From assembly GCA_035457705.1 (NCBI GenBank), contig DATIBD010000002.1, positions 18,879-82,878 on the forward strand: a stretch of 64,000 nt of DNA. The letters run 5' to 3'. Below, one piece after another: positions 42,810-51,255 of the stretch. Each line of letters starts with the position of its first letter. The stretch's first letter is position 1. This DNA comes from DASPGQ01 sp035457705 (GTDB lineage: Bacteria; Acidobacteriota; Vicinamibacteria; Marinacidobacterales; SMYC01). The notes below the pieces were generated by a model, which was not told where the DNA came from, searched no databases, and saw only the letters and a program-made list of their open reading frames with translations. Made by a program: the position numbers and the translations under genes.

Positions 42810-43580
42810 CTAGGACGCATCCACGACGGGGAGCGGGCCGAGGGTTCCATTGAAGCTCCGGCCCACCGCAAAGATCGTGTAGGTCGTCCCTGCCAGAACT
42901 TCGACACCCGGGATGCTGAGCGCCACCGAGCTCGAGCCCGCGGGTCGCACTTCGAGATCGTAGGTTCCGCCCGGCACCTCGACGTACTCGCTCGCCTTTT
43001 GGAACGTCACGTCGGCGAACAGAACGGGACCGCCGGCGACAGCCACGTCGACTGCGCCGGTGTCGGCGCTCGTATGGACGAATCGGAGGCGGGCACCTTC
43101 GCCGAGAGAAAGGTCATCGAGAAGTACGAGGGGCGTCAGCGAATTGGAGGAGAGGAATCCAACCGCAGCTACGGTGTAAACACTCCCCGCCTGAAGGGCG
43201 ACGGTGGCGTCGATTACGATGGGAGTCTCGGCACCCGCTGGCGTCACCTGGATTCGATATTCCCCCGCGTCGAGGTCGAGATAATCGCTCACGGCCTTGA
43301 AGGGAACGTCGCTCAAAACCAACGCACCGTTCACCCACACGTCGACCGGAGGAGCGTCGGTCGAAAGGTGAGCAACCCTCAGTCTGACAGGACCTACGAA
43401 GCGATTGGTGCTCGTCGAGAAAGATGATGTCGTTTCGGACGAGCCAGGAACGGCAGTTCGGGCAGTCTCCGCGGGGAGCGACGTCGGCGACGCCGGTGAC
43501 GAACCGTCGCCGCATCCGAATCCGAAGAGAACGAGTAGGGCCGCAGGCGCCATCAAGAGCGCGATGTGTCTTTTAAGCAC
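42810..43580 (-). CDS. DUF4397-domain surface lipoprotein
   Basis: 256 residues with a lipoprotein signal (VLFGFGC, Cys about residue 23), a Ser/Thr/Pro-rich linker (SSPASPTSLPAETARTAVPG) and two DUF4397 repeats (LRVAHLSTDAPPVDVWVNGALVLSDVPFKAVSDYLDLDAGEYRIQVTPAG and LRFVHTSADTGAVDVAVAGGPVLFADVTFQKASEYVEVPGGTYDLEVRPAG). Start GTG at 43580 with an AAGGAG site. Function unknown. It lies 88 bp after the fasciclin gene end, beyond a terminator, so it is separately transcribed or a read-through gene. Confidence 0.9.
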   Translation of the reverse strand: MLKRHIALLMAPAALLVLFGFGCGDGSSPASPTSLPAETARTAVPGSSETTSSFSTSTNRFVGPVRLRVAHLSTDAPPVDVWVNGALVLSDVPFKAVSDYLDLDAGEYRIQVTPAGAETPIVIDATVALQAGSVYTVAAVGFLSSNSLTPLVLLDDLSLGEGARLRFVHTSADTGAVDVAVAGGPVLFADVTFQKASEYVEVPGGTYDLEVRPAGSSSVALSIPGVEVLAGTTYTIFAVGRSFNGTLGPLPVVDAS

Positions 43581-43632
43581 AACAAATCTCCTTGAATCTA
43601 ATCCACAAAGTACGGGTGAAAAAAGGAAGGAC

Positions 43633-43660
43633 GGAGCCGGGCGGCTCTTCGCCCGGCTCC
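43633..43660 (-). terminator. Intrinsic terminator after the fasciclin gene
   Basis: Exact 11-bp inverted repeat GGAGCCGGGCG/CGCCCGGCTCC with a 6-nt loop. In the minus direction it is followed by a T-rich run (CTTCCTTTTTT), the form of a rho-independent terminator. Confidence 0.8.
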
Positions 43661-43668
43661 GCCGGGTG

Positions 43669-44151
43669 TCATTCCGTCGGGGGAAGCATCACGGTGTCAA
43701 TTACGTGGATGACTCCGTTCGAGGTCTCGATGTCCGCCTTGACGACCTTCGCATCGTTGATATGAACCCCGTCCCGGGTGTCGATCTTGACACTCTGGCC
43801 CTGGACGGTCTTCGCCGACTCGAGTTTCACGACGTCTTTCGACAGGACCCGTCCTGGAACCACATGGTAGGTGAGGATGGAGGTGAGCTTCGCCTTGTCC
43901 TTCAAGAGACCTTCGAGCGTCCTCGGGGGCAGCTTCGCGAAAGCTTCGTCGGTTGGCGCGAAGACAGTGAACGGTCCAGCGCCCTTGAGCGTATCGACCA
44001 GACCTGCGGTCTGGAGTGCCTTTACCAGGGTTGTAAACGAGCCCGAGGCGACCGCGGTTTCGACAATGTCGTTCGTATCCGTCGAAGCGACGGCCAGAGG
44101 GGACACGGCAAGTGCCAGGACAGCCACTAGCGCAATGATGGTTGATTTCAT
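43669..44151 (-). CDS. Fasciclin (FAS1)-domain secreted protein
   Basis: 160 residues: signal peptide (MKSTIIALVAVLALAVSPLAVA) and one FAS1 domain with the classic H1 (GPFTVFAPTDEAFAKLP) and H2 (NGVIHVIDTVMLPP) blocks plus ILTYHVVPGRV. Such proteins mediate extracellular adhesion. It has its own promoter (44211-44239) and a strong terminator. Confidence 0.95.
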   Translation of the reverse strand: MKSTIIALVAVLALAVSPLAVASTDTNDIVETAVASGSFTTLVKALQTAGLVDTLKGAGPFTVFAPTDEAFAKLPPRTLEGLLKDKAKLTSILTYHVVPGRVLSKDVVKLESAKTVQGQSVKIDTRDGVHINDAKVVKADIETSNGVIHVIDTVMLPPTE

Positions 44152-44210
44152 GGACTTTTTTTCCCTTTCGTTCGCCAGCTCCCAATAGAGCGTGGCTTTT
44201 CAATGGACGA

Positions 44211-44239
44211 AGTCTAGAGGGCCGGAGGTCGTTTGTCAA
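44211..44239 (-). promoter_or_regulatory. Sigma70-type promoter of the fasciclin gene
   Basis: Minus strand: TTGACA (44234-44239), 17-bp spacer, TAGACT (44211-44216). The region upstream is AT-rich (ATATAAATCTAAGATATTAAATAG), like an UP element. Confidence 0.75.
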
Positions 44240-44289
44240 ATATAAATCTAAGATATTAAATAGACTTTAGCGTTACGCCCGCGGCGGGG

Positions 44290-45828
44290 GGCATCTGGAG
44301 CGTCGTCAACACTCAGCGGGTAAAGGAGTTGCAGGCCCGAGGGCTCATGAATGCGGCGGGGCTCGAGGTCTTCGACGGTCGAGACCCGGCCAGGACGAAG
44401 AAGTGCTCCTGCGTAGCCACGCGCCAACACGTTCTCACTCGCTGATGCCGGCGAGCTCGGCGGCGCCACCGAGCCATTGCGGAGTACTCGGGAGCATTCT
44501 CGAGAACGTGTTCATCACTTTGCGCGCCTCCCCTCCGAGTGCCGACATCACATAGTAGGCACTTCCTTCCCTTTGGTGGCACAGAAACGCGATGTTCCTT
44601 CCGTCGGGAGACCAGCTGGGCCGCTGGCAGCCTCCGTTTAGGCCCTCGGTACGGTTGACCGGCGGTCCGCCGTCGATCTGCTGCACCAAGACGTTCCCGG
44701 TCAGGTTAGCCAAGCGGATCGGACTGGAGTCGTAGGCCAGCGTCACCCATCCGGCGACCACGTCGGTGAGTCCTCGGGACCGGTCGCCGAAGTGATTTGA
44801 CGGGCGCTCTCGAACGTGGGGACCGCCGGGCCGGCAGGCCTTCCAGGGGCGTCCGTACGACACCGGTCGCCCATAGCGCCGCGAGCAGCCCGACCCCTGC
44901 GACCGCACTCCAGAGCGGCCAGCGACGCCGAGACGAGGAGGCGTGAGAGGAAAACTCTTCTGCCATCAACTCGACCGAATCGAGCGACTGGGCGAGCTCC
45001 TCGAGCTCGTTGCGCACCTCGATCGTGGTCTGATACCGCCGTGATGGGTCCTTGGCAAGACAGCGCTTGACGATGCGCGCCACGTCGCGCGGAAGCGATG
45101 GGACGAGTGCGTTCACCGGGCGGGGGTCGTCCTTGATGACGGCCGAGAGGGTCGACGCCGGCGTGTCTCCTCCGAACGGACGCTCACCCGTCAGCATTTC
45201 GTAGAAGGTGACACCCAGGGAGAAGATATCCGAGCGCGCGTCCACGGTCTTGCCTTCGGCCTGCTCGGGCGACATGTAGGCGACGGTCCCCAGTATCCGT
45301 CCTTCCCGCGTCAATTGCTCCGTGGGAAGATCGCTGTCGCCCCGCCGCCGCGCCGACTTGGGCGGCCGGCTTCGCCAGCCCGAAGTCCAGCACTTTGACC
45401 TTCCCGTCATTACCCACGATGATGTTGTCGGGCTTGAGGTCACGGTGTGTGATGCCGCTTTGATGGGCGGCCGAAACAGCGTCGACGAGCGGCAGCTCGA
45501 GGTTCAGGAACGCGCAGCGAGAACCCGCGCTTCGGAAGCGCGGAAGACAGCGTCCTGCCGGTGACGTGCTCCATCGTGATGAAATGCACACCACCTTCCT
45601 CTTCGACCGAGTAGACGTGAACGATGCCGGGGTGATTCAGCGCAGCGAGCTTTGGCTTCGCGCTCGAACCGGGCGCGTCGCTCTTCGTTCTCGGCTAGCT
45701 CGGGCGGGAGGACCTTCAAGGCGACCTTCCGGGCCAACTTGGTGTCTTCGGCCAGATAGACGTCGCCCAGGCCGCCCGAGCCGAGCTTCTCCACTATTCT
45801 GTTAGTGGGAAAGTGTCCGGCCAATCAT
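44290..45828 (-). pseudogene. Ser/Thr protein kinase with PD40 tail, multiply frameshifted
   Basis: One Pkn-type kinase is spread over at least five frames. The original start is the ATG at 45828 (MIGRTLSH), where an extra A in codon 9 creates a stop. The next frame gives RIVEKLGSGGLGDVYLAEDTKLARKVALKVLP (glycine loop and Lys). Another frame gives VSAAHQSGITHRDLKPDN and KVLDFGLAK. Another gives RILGTVAYMSPEQAEGK, RSDIFSLGVTFYEMLTGERPF and a transmembrane helix. The last gives PSWSPDGRNIAFLC (PD40 repeat) and ends near 44435. Every kinase motif is recognisable, so decay is recent. Confidence 0.85.
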
Positions 45829-45875
45829 GAGGTGCTGCCGGTTCGGCGATTGTAGGCGGGAATCGGGTGGCGTTC

Positions 45876-46010
45876 AATCAAAGTCGCCGGCGAACCGGCG
45901 GAACGCCTCGTTCGAGAGCGATTGTGAGGTTTGTCGCCTGCCTGGCTGAAACGCTTCGGTCGGAATGTGGACGGCGAGTTGGCGGAGATTACGGGTCATC
46001 AAAATGACGT
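45876..46010 (-). pseudogene. Possible PIN-domain C-terminal fragment
   Basis: A minus-strand frame reads DVILMTRNLRQLAVHIPTEAFQP and ends NEAFRRFAGDFD. The DVILMTRN string resembles the end of PIN-domain (VapC-like) proteins. The rest of the domain is absent. Weak call. Confidence 0.25.
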
Positions 46011-46080
46011 CTAAACGCGAAGCTACAAGCGGGCTCCACGGAACGGCAAGTGAGTGCCCGGCCGGCCGAGAGTGACACGC

Positions 46081-46086
46081 TACAAT
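46081..46086 (+). promoter_or_regulatory. -10-like hexamer overlapping the histidine kinase start
   Basis: TACAAT overlaps the ATG at 46085; the in-frame GTG at 46094 is 7 nt downstream and would be the start of a leaderless message. No -35 is evident. Confidence 0.4.
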
Positions 46087-47347
46087 GAAAATCGTGACAA
46101 ACTCTCTCGCTCGAGCCAAGGGAACTGGTCAGCTCCTGCGCTCGCTCTTCGAGGCGACCGCTGGCGAAACAGGTGATGACTTTTTTCGAGCGCTCGTTCG
46201 TCAGCTCGCCGAGCTGCTGGAAAGCCGGCATGCGTTCATCTCGGAATTGCTACCGAGCGGCAGGCGCGCCCGTTCGCTGGCATATTGGGCGGACGGCCGG
46301 TACCTCGACCCTTTCGAGTATGACCTGGCAGGGAGCCCCTGCGAGACGGTGCTCGAGGGTAACATCGTTCACGTGCCGAACGGCCTCGTCGACCTGTACC
46401 CGAACGACAAGATCCTGGCGAAGCTTCGCTTCGTGAGCTACCTCGGGATCCCGCTCCTTTCACGAGAGGGGATCGTCCTCGGTCACGTCGCGGCCACGGA
46501 CGACAAACCCATGTTGGAGAAGAGCAGGGACTACTCGACGTTCGAAGTCTTTGCCTCACGGGCAACTGCGGAGCTGGAGCGACGTCGGGCGGATGCCGCG
46601 CTCGCGAGAGTCCAGGCCAAGCTGATCCAGACGGAGAAGCTGGCGAGCCTGGGTCAGCTCACCGCCGGCGTGGCGCACGAGATCAACACCCCCACAGGAA
46701 TCATCCAGAGCAATGCGGATCTGGCGAAGCGTCTGGTGGAGAGGCTTCGTGATTGCTTGGACGGGCGTGGGTCGAACGCTGAAGCGGACCGATATTTTGA
46801 TGCGCTCGTCGACGCGATAGAGGCGGGTGCTGCCGCTAGCAGCCGCATTTCGGGGATCGTCTCGAACCTGAAGAAGTTCGCGCGCGTGGACACCGCCGAA
46901 TACGAGGAGACCGATTTACGCGACGGGATCGAGAGTACTTTGACACTTCTCGCTTCCCAGATTCCTGCTGGAGTCGCGATCGAGAGGCGGTACGGGAACG
47001 TGCCCAAGATTCACTCGCATCCCGCAGAGCTGAACCAGGTATTCATGACTTTGTTGCAGAACGCTATCGATGCTGTCCAGGGGAAGGGAACGATCACCGT
47101 CACGACTTATTCGGACGATGCGCACCTTGAAGTCACCATCGCCGATGATGGGCCGGGCATTCCTCCGGAGATGTTGGATCATCTGTTCGAGATCGGTTTC
47201 TCCACGAAGGGCGCTCGTATCGGCATGCGCGTGGGGCTCTCCACCGCGCACCACATCATCGCGAACCACGATGGCGAGATTACCGTGGAGTGTGGGAAGA
47301 CCGGCGGCACTACCTTCAGGATCTCCCTGCCGATACCAAGAGGCTAG
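46085..47347 (+). CDS. GAF-domain sensor histidine kinase
   Basis: 420 residues, no membrane segment, therefore a cytoplasmic sensor. GAF domain about 15-165 (FFRALVRQLAELLESRHAFIS ... LRFVSYLGIPLLSREGIVLGHVAATDD), a short coiled coil, then H-box GQLTAGVAHEINTP with His198, N-box LLQNAIDAV, G1 ADDGPGIPPE, F-box LFEIGFSTK and G2 GMRVGLSTAHHI. True initiation may be the GTG at 46094. No response regulator is adjacent; the partner is unknown. Confidence 0.93.
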   Translation: MKIVTNSLARAKGTGQLLRSLFEATAGETGDDFFRALVRQLAELLESRHAFISELLPSGRRARSLAYWADGRYLDPFEYDLAGSPCETVLEGNIVHVPNGLVDLYPNDKILAKLRFVSYLGIPLLSREGIVLGHVAATDDKPMLEKSRDYSTFEVFASRATAELERRRADAALARVQAKLIQTEKLASLGQLTAGVAHEINTPTGIIQSNADLAKRLVERLRDCLDGRGSNAEADRYFDALVDAIEAGAAASSRISGIVSNLKKFARVDTAEYEETDLRDGIESTLTLLASQIPAGVAIERRYGNVPKIHSHPAELNQVFMTLLQNAIDAVQGKGTITVTTYSDDAHLEVTIADDGPGIPPEMLDHLFEIGFSTKGARIGMRVGLSTAHHIIANHDGEITVECGKTGGTTFRISLPIPRG

Positions 47348-47404
47348 ATCAAACACGTGACGATTTCCTTTCAGTCAAGGGGCAGCCGAAAAGCCGCCTA
47401 CTCC

Positions 47405-47640
47405 AGTGCACCCCGATAGAACCAGCGACGATACTCGCTCGGTGACACCGCGAGATGGCGACGGAAGCTGTGTCGAAGACGTTCGGCACTGCCAAAGCCC
47501 ACCTCAAGGATCGACCGGTCCGGTCGCTGAGGAGACGGTGCGCGGCATCGAGTTGACCCGGCGCGCGAGCCGACGCACCGATAAGTCGGGCTCGAGGTTG
47601 TCGAGAATCCACTGCTGGAGGCGACGTAATCGCGGGTGCC
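47405..47640 (-). pseudogene. AraC/GlxA-type regulator, C-terminal remnant
   Basis: Minus strand, two frames: first HPRLRRLQQWILDNLEPDLSVRRLARRVN, the start of an AraC helix-turn-helix domain, then after a deletion and frame change EVGFGSAERLRHSFRRHLAVSPSEYRRWF, the second HTH and its end. About 30 residues between them and the whole N-terminal domain are missing. Confidence 0.75.
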
Positions 47641-47735
47641 CGGTCGCAGTCCGGATCGGGAGCTTCCTCGGGATGACGCTCGTCAGAGGAATAGACTCCT
47701 CGCGACGCGAGCCCAAAATGGCTCGGGGCAAGTCG
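47641..47735 (-). pseudogene. Relic of ligD polymerase 3' end joined to its upstream region
   Basis: 47643-47686 matches 35374-35414 of the ligD polymerase gene (AGTCCGGATCGGG, GCTTC, TCGGG, ACGCT, GTCAG); on the minus strand it reads PEEAPDPDCD versus PEEAPDPDYD in the intact protein. At once after it, 47690-47722 matches 36614-36646, the sequence upstream of ligD. About 1.2 kb of ligD is missing between them. Confidence 0.65.
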
Positions 47736-47773
47736 GGTTAGACCTCGCTCTTTCCCCGGAACCGACTCGCGGA

Positions 47774-47779
47774 TAGACT
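47774..47779 (+). promoter_or_regulatory. -10-like hexamer 6 nt before polX
   Basis: TAGACT, then CCTACC, then the GTG at 47786. No Shine-Dalgarno. Confidence 0.4.
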
Positions 47780-47785
47780 CCTACC

Positions 47786-49525
47786 GTGGCGAGCGCGAAC
47801 GAATCGCTGATTGCGCTGTTCCGAGAGCTCGTGAAGCTCGCCATTCTGGACGAAGGCTCTCCCAATGCGTTTCGTGTACGGGCGTACGAGAACGCCATGG
47901 AGGCGGTTCGATCTCATGTGGGCGACTTGTCGGCCCTGTCGGAAGCCGAGCTCACGCGTATCGATGGCATTGGAAAGAGCACGGCGAAGAAGATCCGCGA
48001 GTTCTTCGAGGCGGGGAGAATCTCGAAGCTCGAAGAGCTCCGCAAGAAGTATCCCCCGGAGCTCGTCGAGCTGAGCCGGATCCCCGGGCTCGGGCCCAAG
48101 ACTCTCCTTCGCCTGAGACGCGAGCTGGGCGTCCAGAATCTGGCGGATCTGCGAGCCGCGCTCGAAGCCAAGAAAATACGAGGCCTGACGGGCTTCGGCG
48201 CGAAGATGGAAGAGAAGCTTCTCCATGCCATGGAACGCATGGGGCAGTCCGGCAAGGAGAAACGCACCCCCATTGCCGAGGCCCTCCCCCTGGCGCGCCA
48301 GCTCACCGAAGAGCTCGAGAAGTTGCCCGAGGTCGAGCGCGCCCAGTTCTGCGGCAGCCTGCGTCGGTTCCGGGAGACGGTTGCCGATGTGGACATCGTC
48401 GTGGCCTCGACGAAGCCCGCGGCGGTGATGGAGAAGTTCGTGAATTTTTCCGGCGTGCGAGAGGTCATTGGAAGCGGCGAGACGAAGAGCTCGGTGCTGA
48501 CTTCCTCGGGTCTCCAGGTGGACCTGCGCATCGTGGAGCCGCATCAGTTCGGGGCGGCTTGTCAGTACTTCACCGGCTCCAAAGCCCACAACATCAAGCT
48601 CAGACAGCTCGCTCTCGACCGCGGCTGGCTTCTGAACGAATATGGTCTCAGCGACGTCGAGACGGGGAAGGTCATCGCCTCGAAATCGGAAGAAGATATC
48701 TACGACGCTCTCGGCCTCGCGCTCATCCCACCTCCTCTGCGCGAGGATCGGGGAGAGATCGAGCGGGCGGCCGAAGGCACCTTGCCGCCACCGATTGGTC
48801 CGAAGCAACTTCGAGGCGACCTTCACGTTCACACTTCTCTTTCCGGCGACGGCCGGAGCTCTCTCGAGGACATCGTGGCGCGAGCCGCGGAGAGGGGATA
48901 CGCCTATCTCGCCATCACCGACCATGCCGAGAATCTGGTGATGAACGGCGCCAGCCGAGAGCAGCTCGTGGAACAGCGCAAGCAAATCGATTCGCTGCAG
49001 AAGCGCTATCCCCGGATGACGCTCCTGCAAGGCGCCGAGCTGAACATCGGACCCGACGGCGGCCTGGACTACGACGAGCCGTTCCGGCGCGGACTCGACT
49101 GGTGCATCGCCGGAGTCCATTCCCATTTCGAGCTCGATGAAGTGAAGCAGACCCGTCGGGTGATCGCCGCGATGGAAGATCCGACGGTCGATGCCATCGC
49201 GCATCTGAGCGCCCGCATGATCGGAAAGCGTCCCGGGATCGAGCTCGACATCGACGCCGTGCTGAAGAAGGCGGCGGAGACTAAAAAGGCGATCGAGATC
49301 AACGCGTCTCTAGCCCGTCTCGATGCGTCGGTCGAGGTTCTCTATCGTGCTCACGAGCTGGACGTTGCCTTCGTGATCAGCACCGACTCGCACCACACGC
49401 GGGAGCTCGCCCGAATGGAGTGGGGCGCGTTGCAGGCAACCCGTGGGTGGGTCGATCGTTCGCGTATCGTCAACACCTGGCCGCGCCAGCGGTTTCTCCA
49501 GTGGGTGGCGCGCCATCGCCGCTGA
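47786..49525 (+). CDS. polX: DNA polymerase X with PHP phosphoesterase (PolX)
   Basis: 579 residues, full-length bacterial PolX used in base-excision and gap repair. Order: helix-hairpin-helix and 8-kDa-like region (LTRIDGIGKSTAKKIREF, LSRIPGLGPKTLLRLRRELG), polymerase palm with CGSLRRFRETVADVDIVV (around 190-207, two catalytic Asp) and TGSKAHNIKLRQLALDRGWLLNEYGL, then a C-terminal PHP domain with DLHVHTSLSGDGRSSLEDI, AITDHAENL, LQGAELNIG, GVHSHFEL and STDSHHT metal ligands (3'-5' exonuclease/phosphatase). Start GTG at 47786 after a TAGACT hexamer. Its last 130 bases are duplicated at 50450-50611. Confidence 0.96.
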   Translation: MASANESLIALFRELVKLAILDEGSPNAFRVRAYENAMEAVRSHVGDLSALSEAELTRIDGIGKSTAKKIREFFEAGRISKLEELRKKYPPELVELSRIPGLGPKTLLRLRRELGVQNLADLRAALEAKKIRGLTGFGAKMEEKLLHAMERMGQSGKEKRTPIAEALPLARQLTEELEKLPEVERAQFCGSLRRFRETVADVDIVVASTKPAAVMEKFVNFSGVREVIGSGETKSSVLTSSGLQVDLRIVEPHQFGAACQYFTGSKAHNIKLRQLALDRGWLLNEYGLSDVETGKVIASKSEEDIYDALGLALIPPPLREDRGEIERAAEGTLPPPIGPKQLRGDLHVHTSLSGDGRSSLEDIVARAAERGYAYLAITDHAENLVMNGASREQLVEQRKQIDSLQKRYPRMTLLQGAELNIGPDGGLDYDEPFRRGLDWCIAGVHSHFELDEVKQTRRVIAAMEDPTVDAIAHLSARMIGKRPGIELDIDAVLKKAAETKKAIEINASLARLDASVEVLYRAHELDVAFVISTDSHHTRELARMEWGALQATRGWVDRSRIVNTWPRQRFLQWVARHRR

Positions 49526-49550
49526 CGGAGTCCGTACGGGAGGTCCATTC
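49391..49550 (+). repeat. Direct repeat 1: 3' end of polX plus 27 bp downstream
   Basis: This 160-bp stretch, covering the last codons of polX and its downstream flank to GGGAGGTCCATTC, is repeated at 50450-50611. It forms the functional polX terminus. Confidence 0.85.
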
Positions 49551-49630
49551 AGCGGCGTTTGGCCGTTTCCAGATTTGGTGATGAAGTGATAGAGCGTTTG
49601 CTTGTGGAGGATTCAGGACAGGTCGACAGG

Positions 49631-50136
49631 CTAGTCGTCCATGAGCTTCTTGAGTGCTTCGGCGTGCGTTTCCAGGAACAAGCGGTCTTTTGGACGGTTC
49701 GCCTTCGCCTTGGACTCCACGATATGTTTGAGTCTGGCTACCGGAATCTCGACACCCTCCACTCGAAATACACGTCGTTCCCGCCAGACGTCATCGAACT
49801 CGAACCCCGCCATTTCCAGAGTCAAATCGATCTCGAGCCCTTCATCACCCGTGGCCTTGGTCAAAGCCCGTCGCTCGACGACACGTTCGGCCAAGAAATC
49901 GTCGAGCGGTTTGGCCACCGGCTCGTTGCCGGACCACAGTCGAAGGCCGACGGATTCACACGCCTGCCAAGCGGCAAGCAAGTTTGTTGCGTCGGACGGC
50001 AAAAACAGATCGCGATCCTCGGTCGTGAAGAGGGTCCCCCCCGACGTTGCGTAGTAGTTCGCTCCCCAGACCCGATTACGATGAATCGTACGTTGTTTCG
50101 GGATAGAGCGCGAACCAACTCTTCGAACGCGCTCAC
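49631..50136 (-). pseudogene. Nucleotidyltransferase-fold protein (toxin-like), frameshifted
   Basis: Frame 1 from the GTG at 50136 reads SAFEELVRALSRNNVRFIVIG; frame 2 continues NYYATSGGTLFTTEDRDLFLPSDATNLL and runs to ETHAEALKKLMDD at 49631. Restoring one G near 50068 gives a continuous IGVWGANYYATSGGT, the start of the nucleotidyltransferase fold used by AbiEii/MNT-like systems; the acidic pair is TTEDRDLF. The partner gene ends 6 nt upstream. It lies inside the 0.9-kb segment flanked by the polX-end repeats. Confidence 0.65.
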
Positions 50137-50142
50137 CTCGAC

Positions 50143-50358
50143 CTATCGTAGTCGAACCGCTTTCGCAAAATGCGCCTTCGACTCTCGAATCGCTTTCGCG
50201 ACCCAGGTCTTGTCCGTTCCGCTCTCGTTGCGTGGGTCGGATTCGACCCGCTCCACGGCCTTCAAGTACGCTTCGGACAACGGCACGTCGTTCTCGTCGC
50301 TGCGCGGTGCGGGCGCGTAGGCCAACGATTCAGGGGCTCGATTTGCCATGAGCAGCAT
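50143..50358 (-). CDS. Small partner of the nucleotidyltransferase (antitoxin-like)
   Basis: About 71 residues (start uncertain; ATGs at 50382, 50358 and 50349). No recognised domain; PLSEAYLKAVERVESDPRNESGTDKTWVAKAIRESKAHFAKA is charged and helical. The stop is 6 nt before the nucleotidyltransferase start, so the two form an operon of antitoxin-toxin shape. Identification by context only. Confidence 0.55.
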   Translation of the reverse strand: MLLMANRAPESLAYAPAPRSDENDVPLSEAYLKAVERVESDPRNESGTDKTWVAKAIRESKAHFAKAVRLR

Positions 50359-50449
50359 TTTATCATCCGGGCAGCGGCACAAACCGCTCAGGGGCGGCTA
50401 GGTACGAGAGGCTCGAGCTCCTGGATCCAGTCGAAGACGACGTGGACGC

Positions 50450-50611
50450 ACGCGGGAGCTTGCTCGAATGGAGTGGGGCACGGGACGCGTTTCCGGCAAC
50501 CCCTGGGTGGGTCGATCGTTCGCGCATCGTCAAAATCTGGCCTCCCCAACGGTTTTTTCGGTGGGTCGCGAGCCATCGCCCGCTGAGGGAGCTCGTACGG
50601 GAGGTCCATTC
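50450..50611 (+). repeat. Direct repeat 2: diverged copy of the polX 3' end
   Basis: Second copy of the polX terminus. Shared blocks include GAATGGAGTGGGGC, GGTGGGTCGATCGTTCGCG, ATCGTCAA and GTACGGGAGGTCCATTC. It has several indels and no open frame. It stops at the start of the next gene. Confidence 0.85.
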
Positions 50612-50613
50612 CT

Positions 50614-51243
50614 TTGCGCCATCGTCTGTTTCTCTTGTCTCCGGCCAACTGCTCGGGAAAACGTGCTGGGCTTCTGCTGAGCCCTCGAGCGGATTTCGAG
50701 CTGGCCCGAAGACTCCGCAGCCCCGAGGGTGCCGCTCTGGGAGACGTGTTCAGCTTCATGAGCAACCTCTACTTTCGCGGCAAGCTGGCCTACGCCCGGG
50801 CGTTTGCCCGGCCGCCCCGGGACCTGCCGGGCAGCTTCGTCATCACGCCCGGCGGTGGCCTCTGCACGCCCGAGTCGCCCATCCGAAACGAAGACCTCCT
50901 TCGTTTCGGTCGCGTTCCCGTCGATCCGGGGGAGAGACGTTACCGAGCGCCTCTTCTCCGCGACCTGCGTCGGCTCGAACGCCTTTCGGCCGACGCCGAT
51001 CTCGTTCTTCTGGGAAGCATCGCTTCGGACAAGTACGCGGGATTGCTCACTTCGGTTCTCGGGAGTCGCCTGCTCTTTCCCGTGGATTTCGTGGGACGTG
51101 GCGACATGAGTCGCGGAGGCCTCATGCTGCGTTGCGCCCGAGAGGACAAGGAGCTCCGCTACAAAAGCCTCCTCGGCGCCAACCGTCGAGGACCGCGCCC
51201 GCCGCGTCTCGCAGCGATGACGCGGACCCGTTCTCGGGGGTGA
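50614..51243 (+). CDS. Conserved hypothetical protein (209 aa)
   Basis: 209 residues from a TTG at 50614, with GGGAGG 9 nt upstream provided by the end of repeat 2. Begins RHRLFLLSPANCSGKRAGLLLSP, followed by a helical block (FSFMSNLYFRGKLAYARAFARPP), FVITPGGGL, LVLLGSIASDKYAGLL and VDFVGRGDMSRGGLMLRCAR; the pattern recalls a family of unknown function often kept by soil bacteria. No catalytic motif that I recognise. Adjacent to polX, so a link to DNA repair is possible but unproven. Confidence 0.75.
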   Translation: MRHRLFLLSPANCSGKRAGLLLSPRADFELARRLRSPEGAALGDVFSFMSNLYFRGKLAYARAFARPPRDLPGSFVITPGGGLCTPESPIRNEDLLRFGRVPVDPGERRYRAPLLRDLRRLERLSADADLVLLGSIASDKYAGLLTSVLGSRLLFPVDFVGRGDMSRGGLMLRCAREDKELRYKSLLGANRRGPRPPRLAAMTRTRSRG

Positions 51244-51255
51244 TCGCTTCGGGAA

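Noticed and set aside
47738..49204. 488-residue minus-strand frame across polX
   Set aside because: Antisense shadow: polX on the plus strand has all polymerase and PHP motifs.
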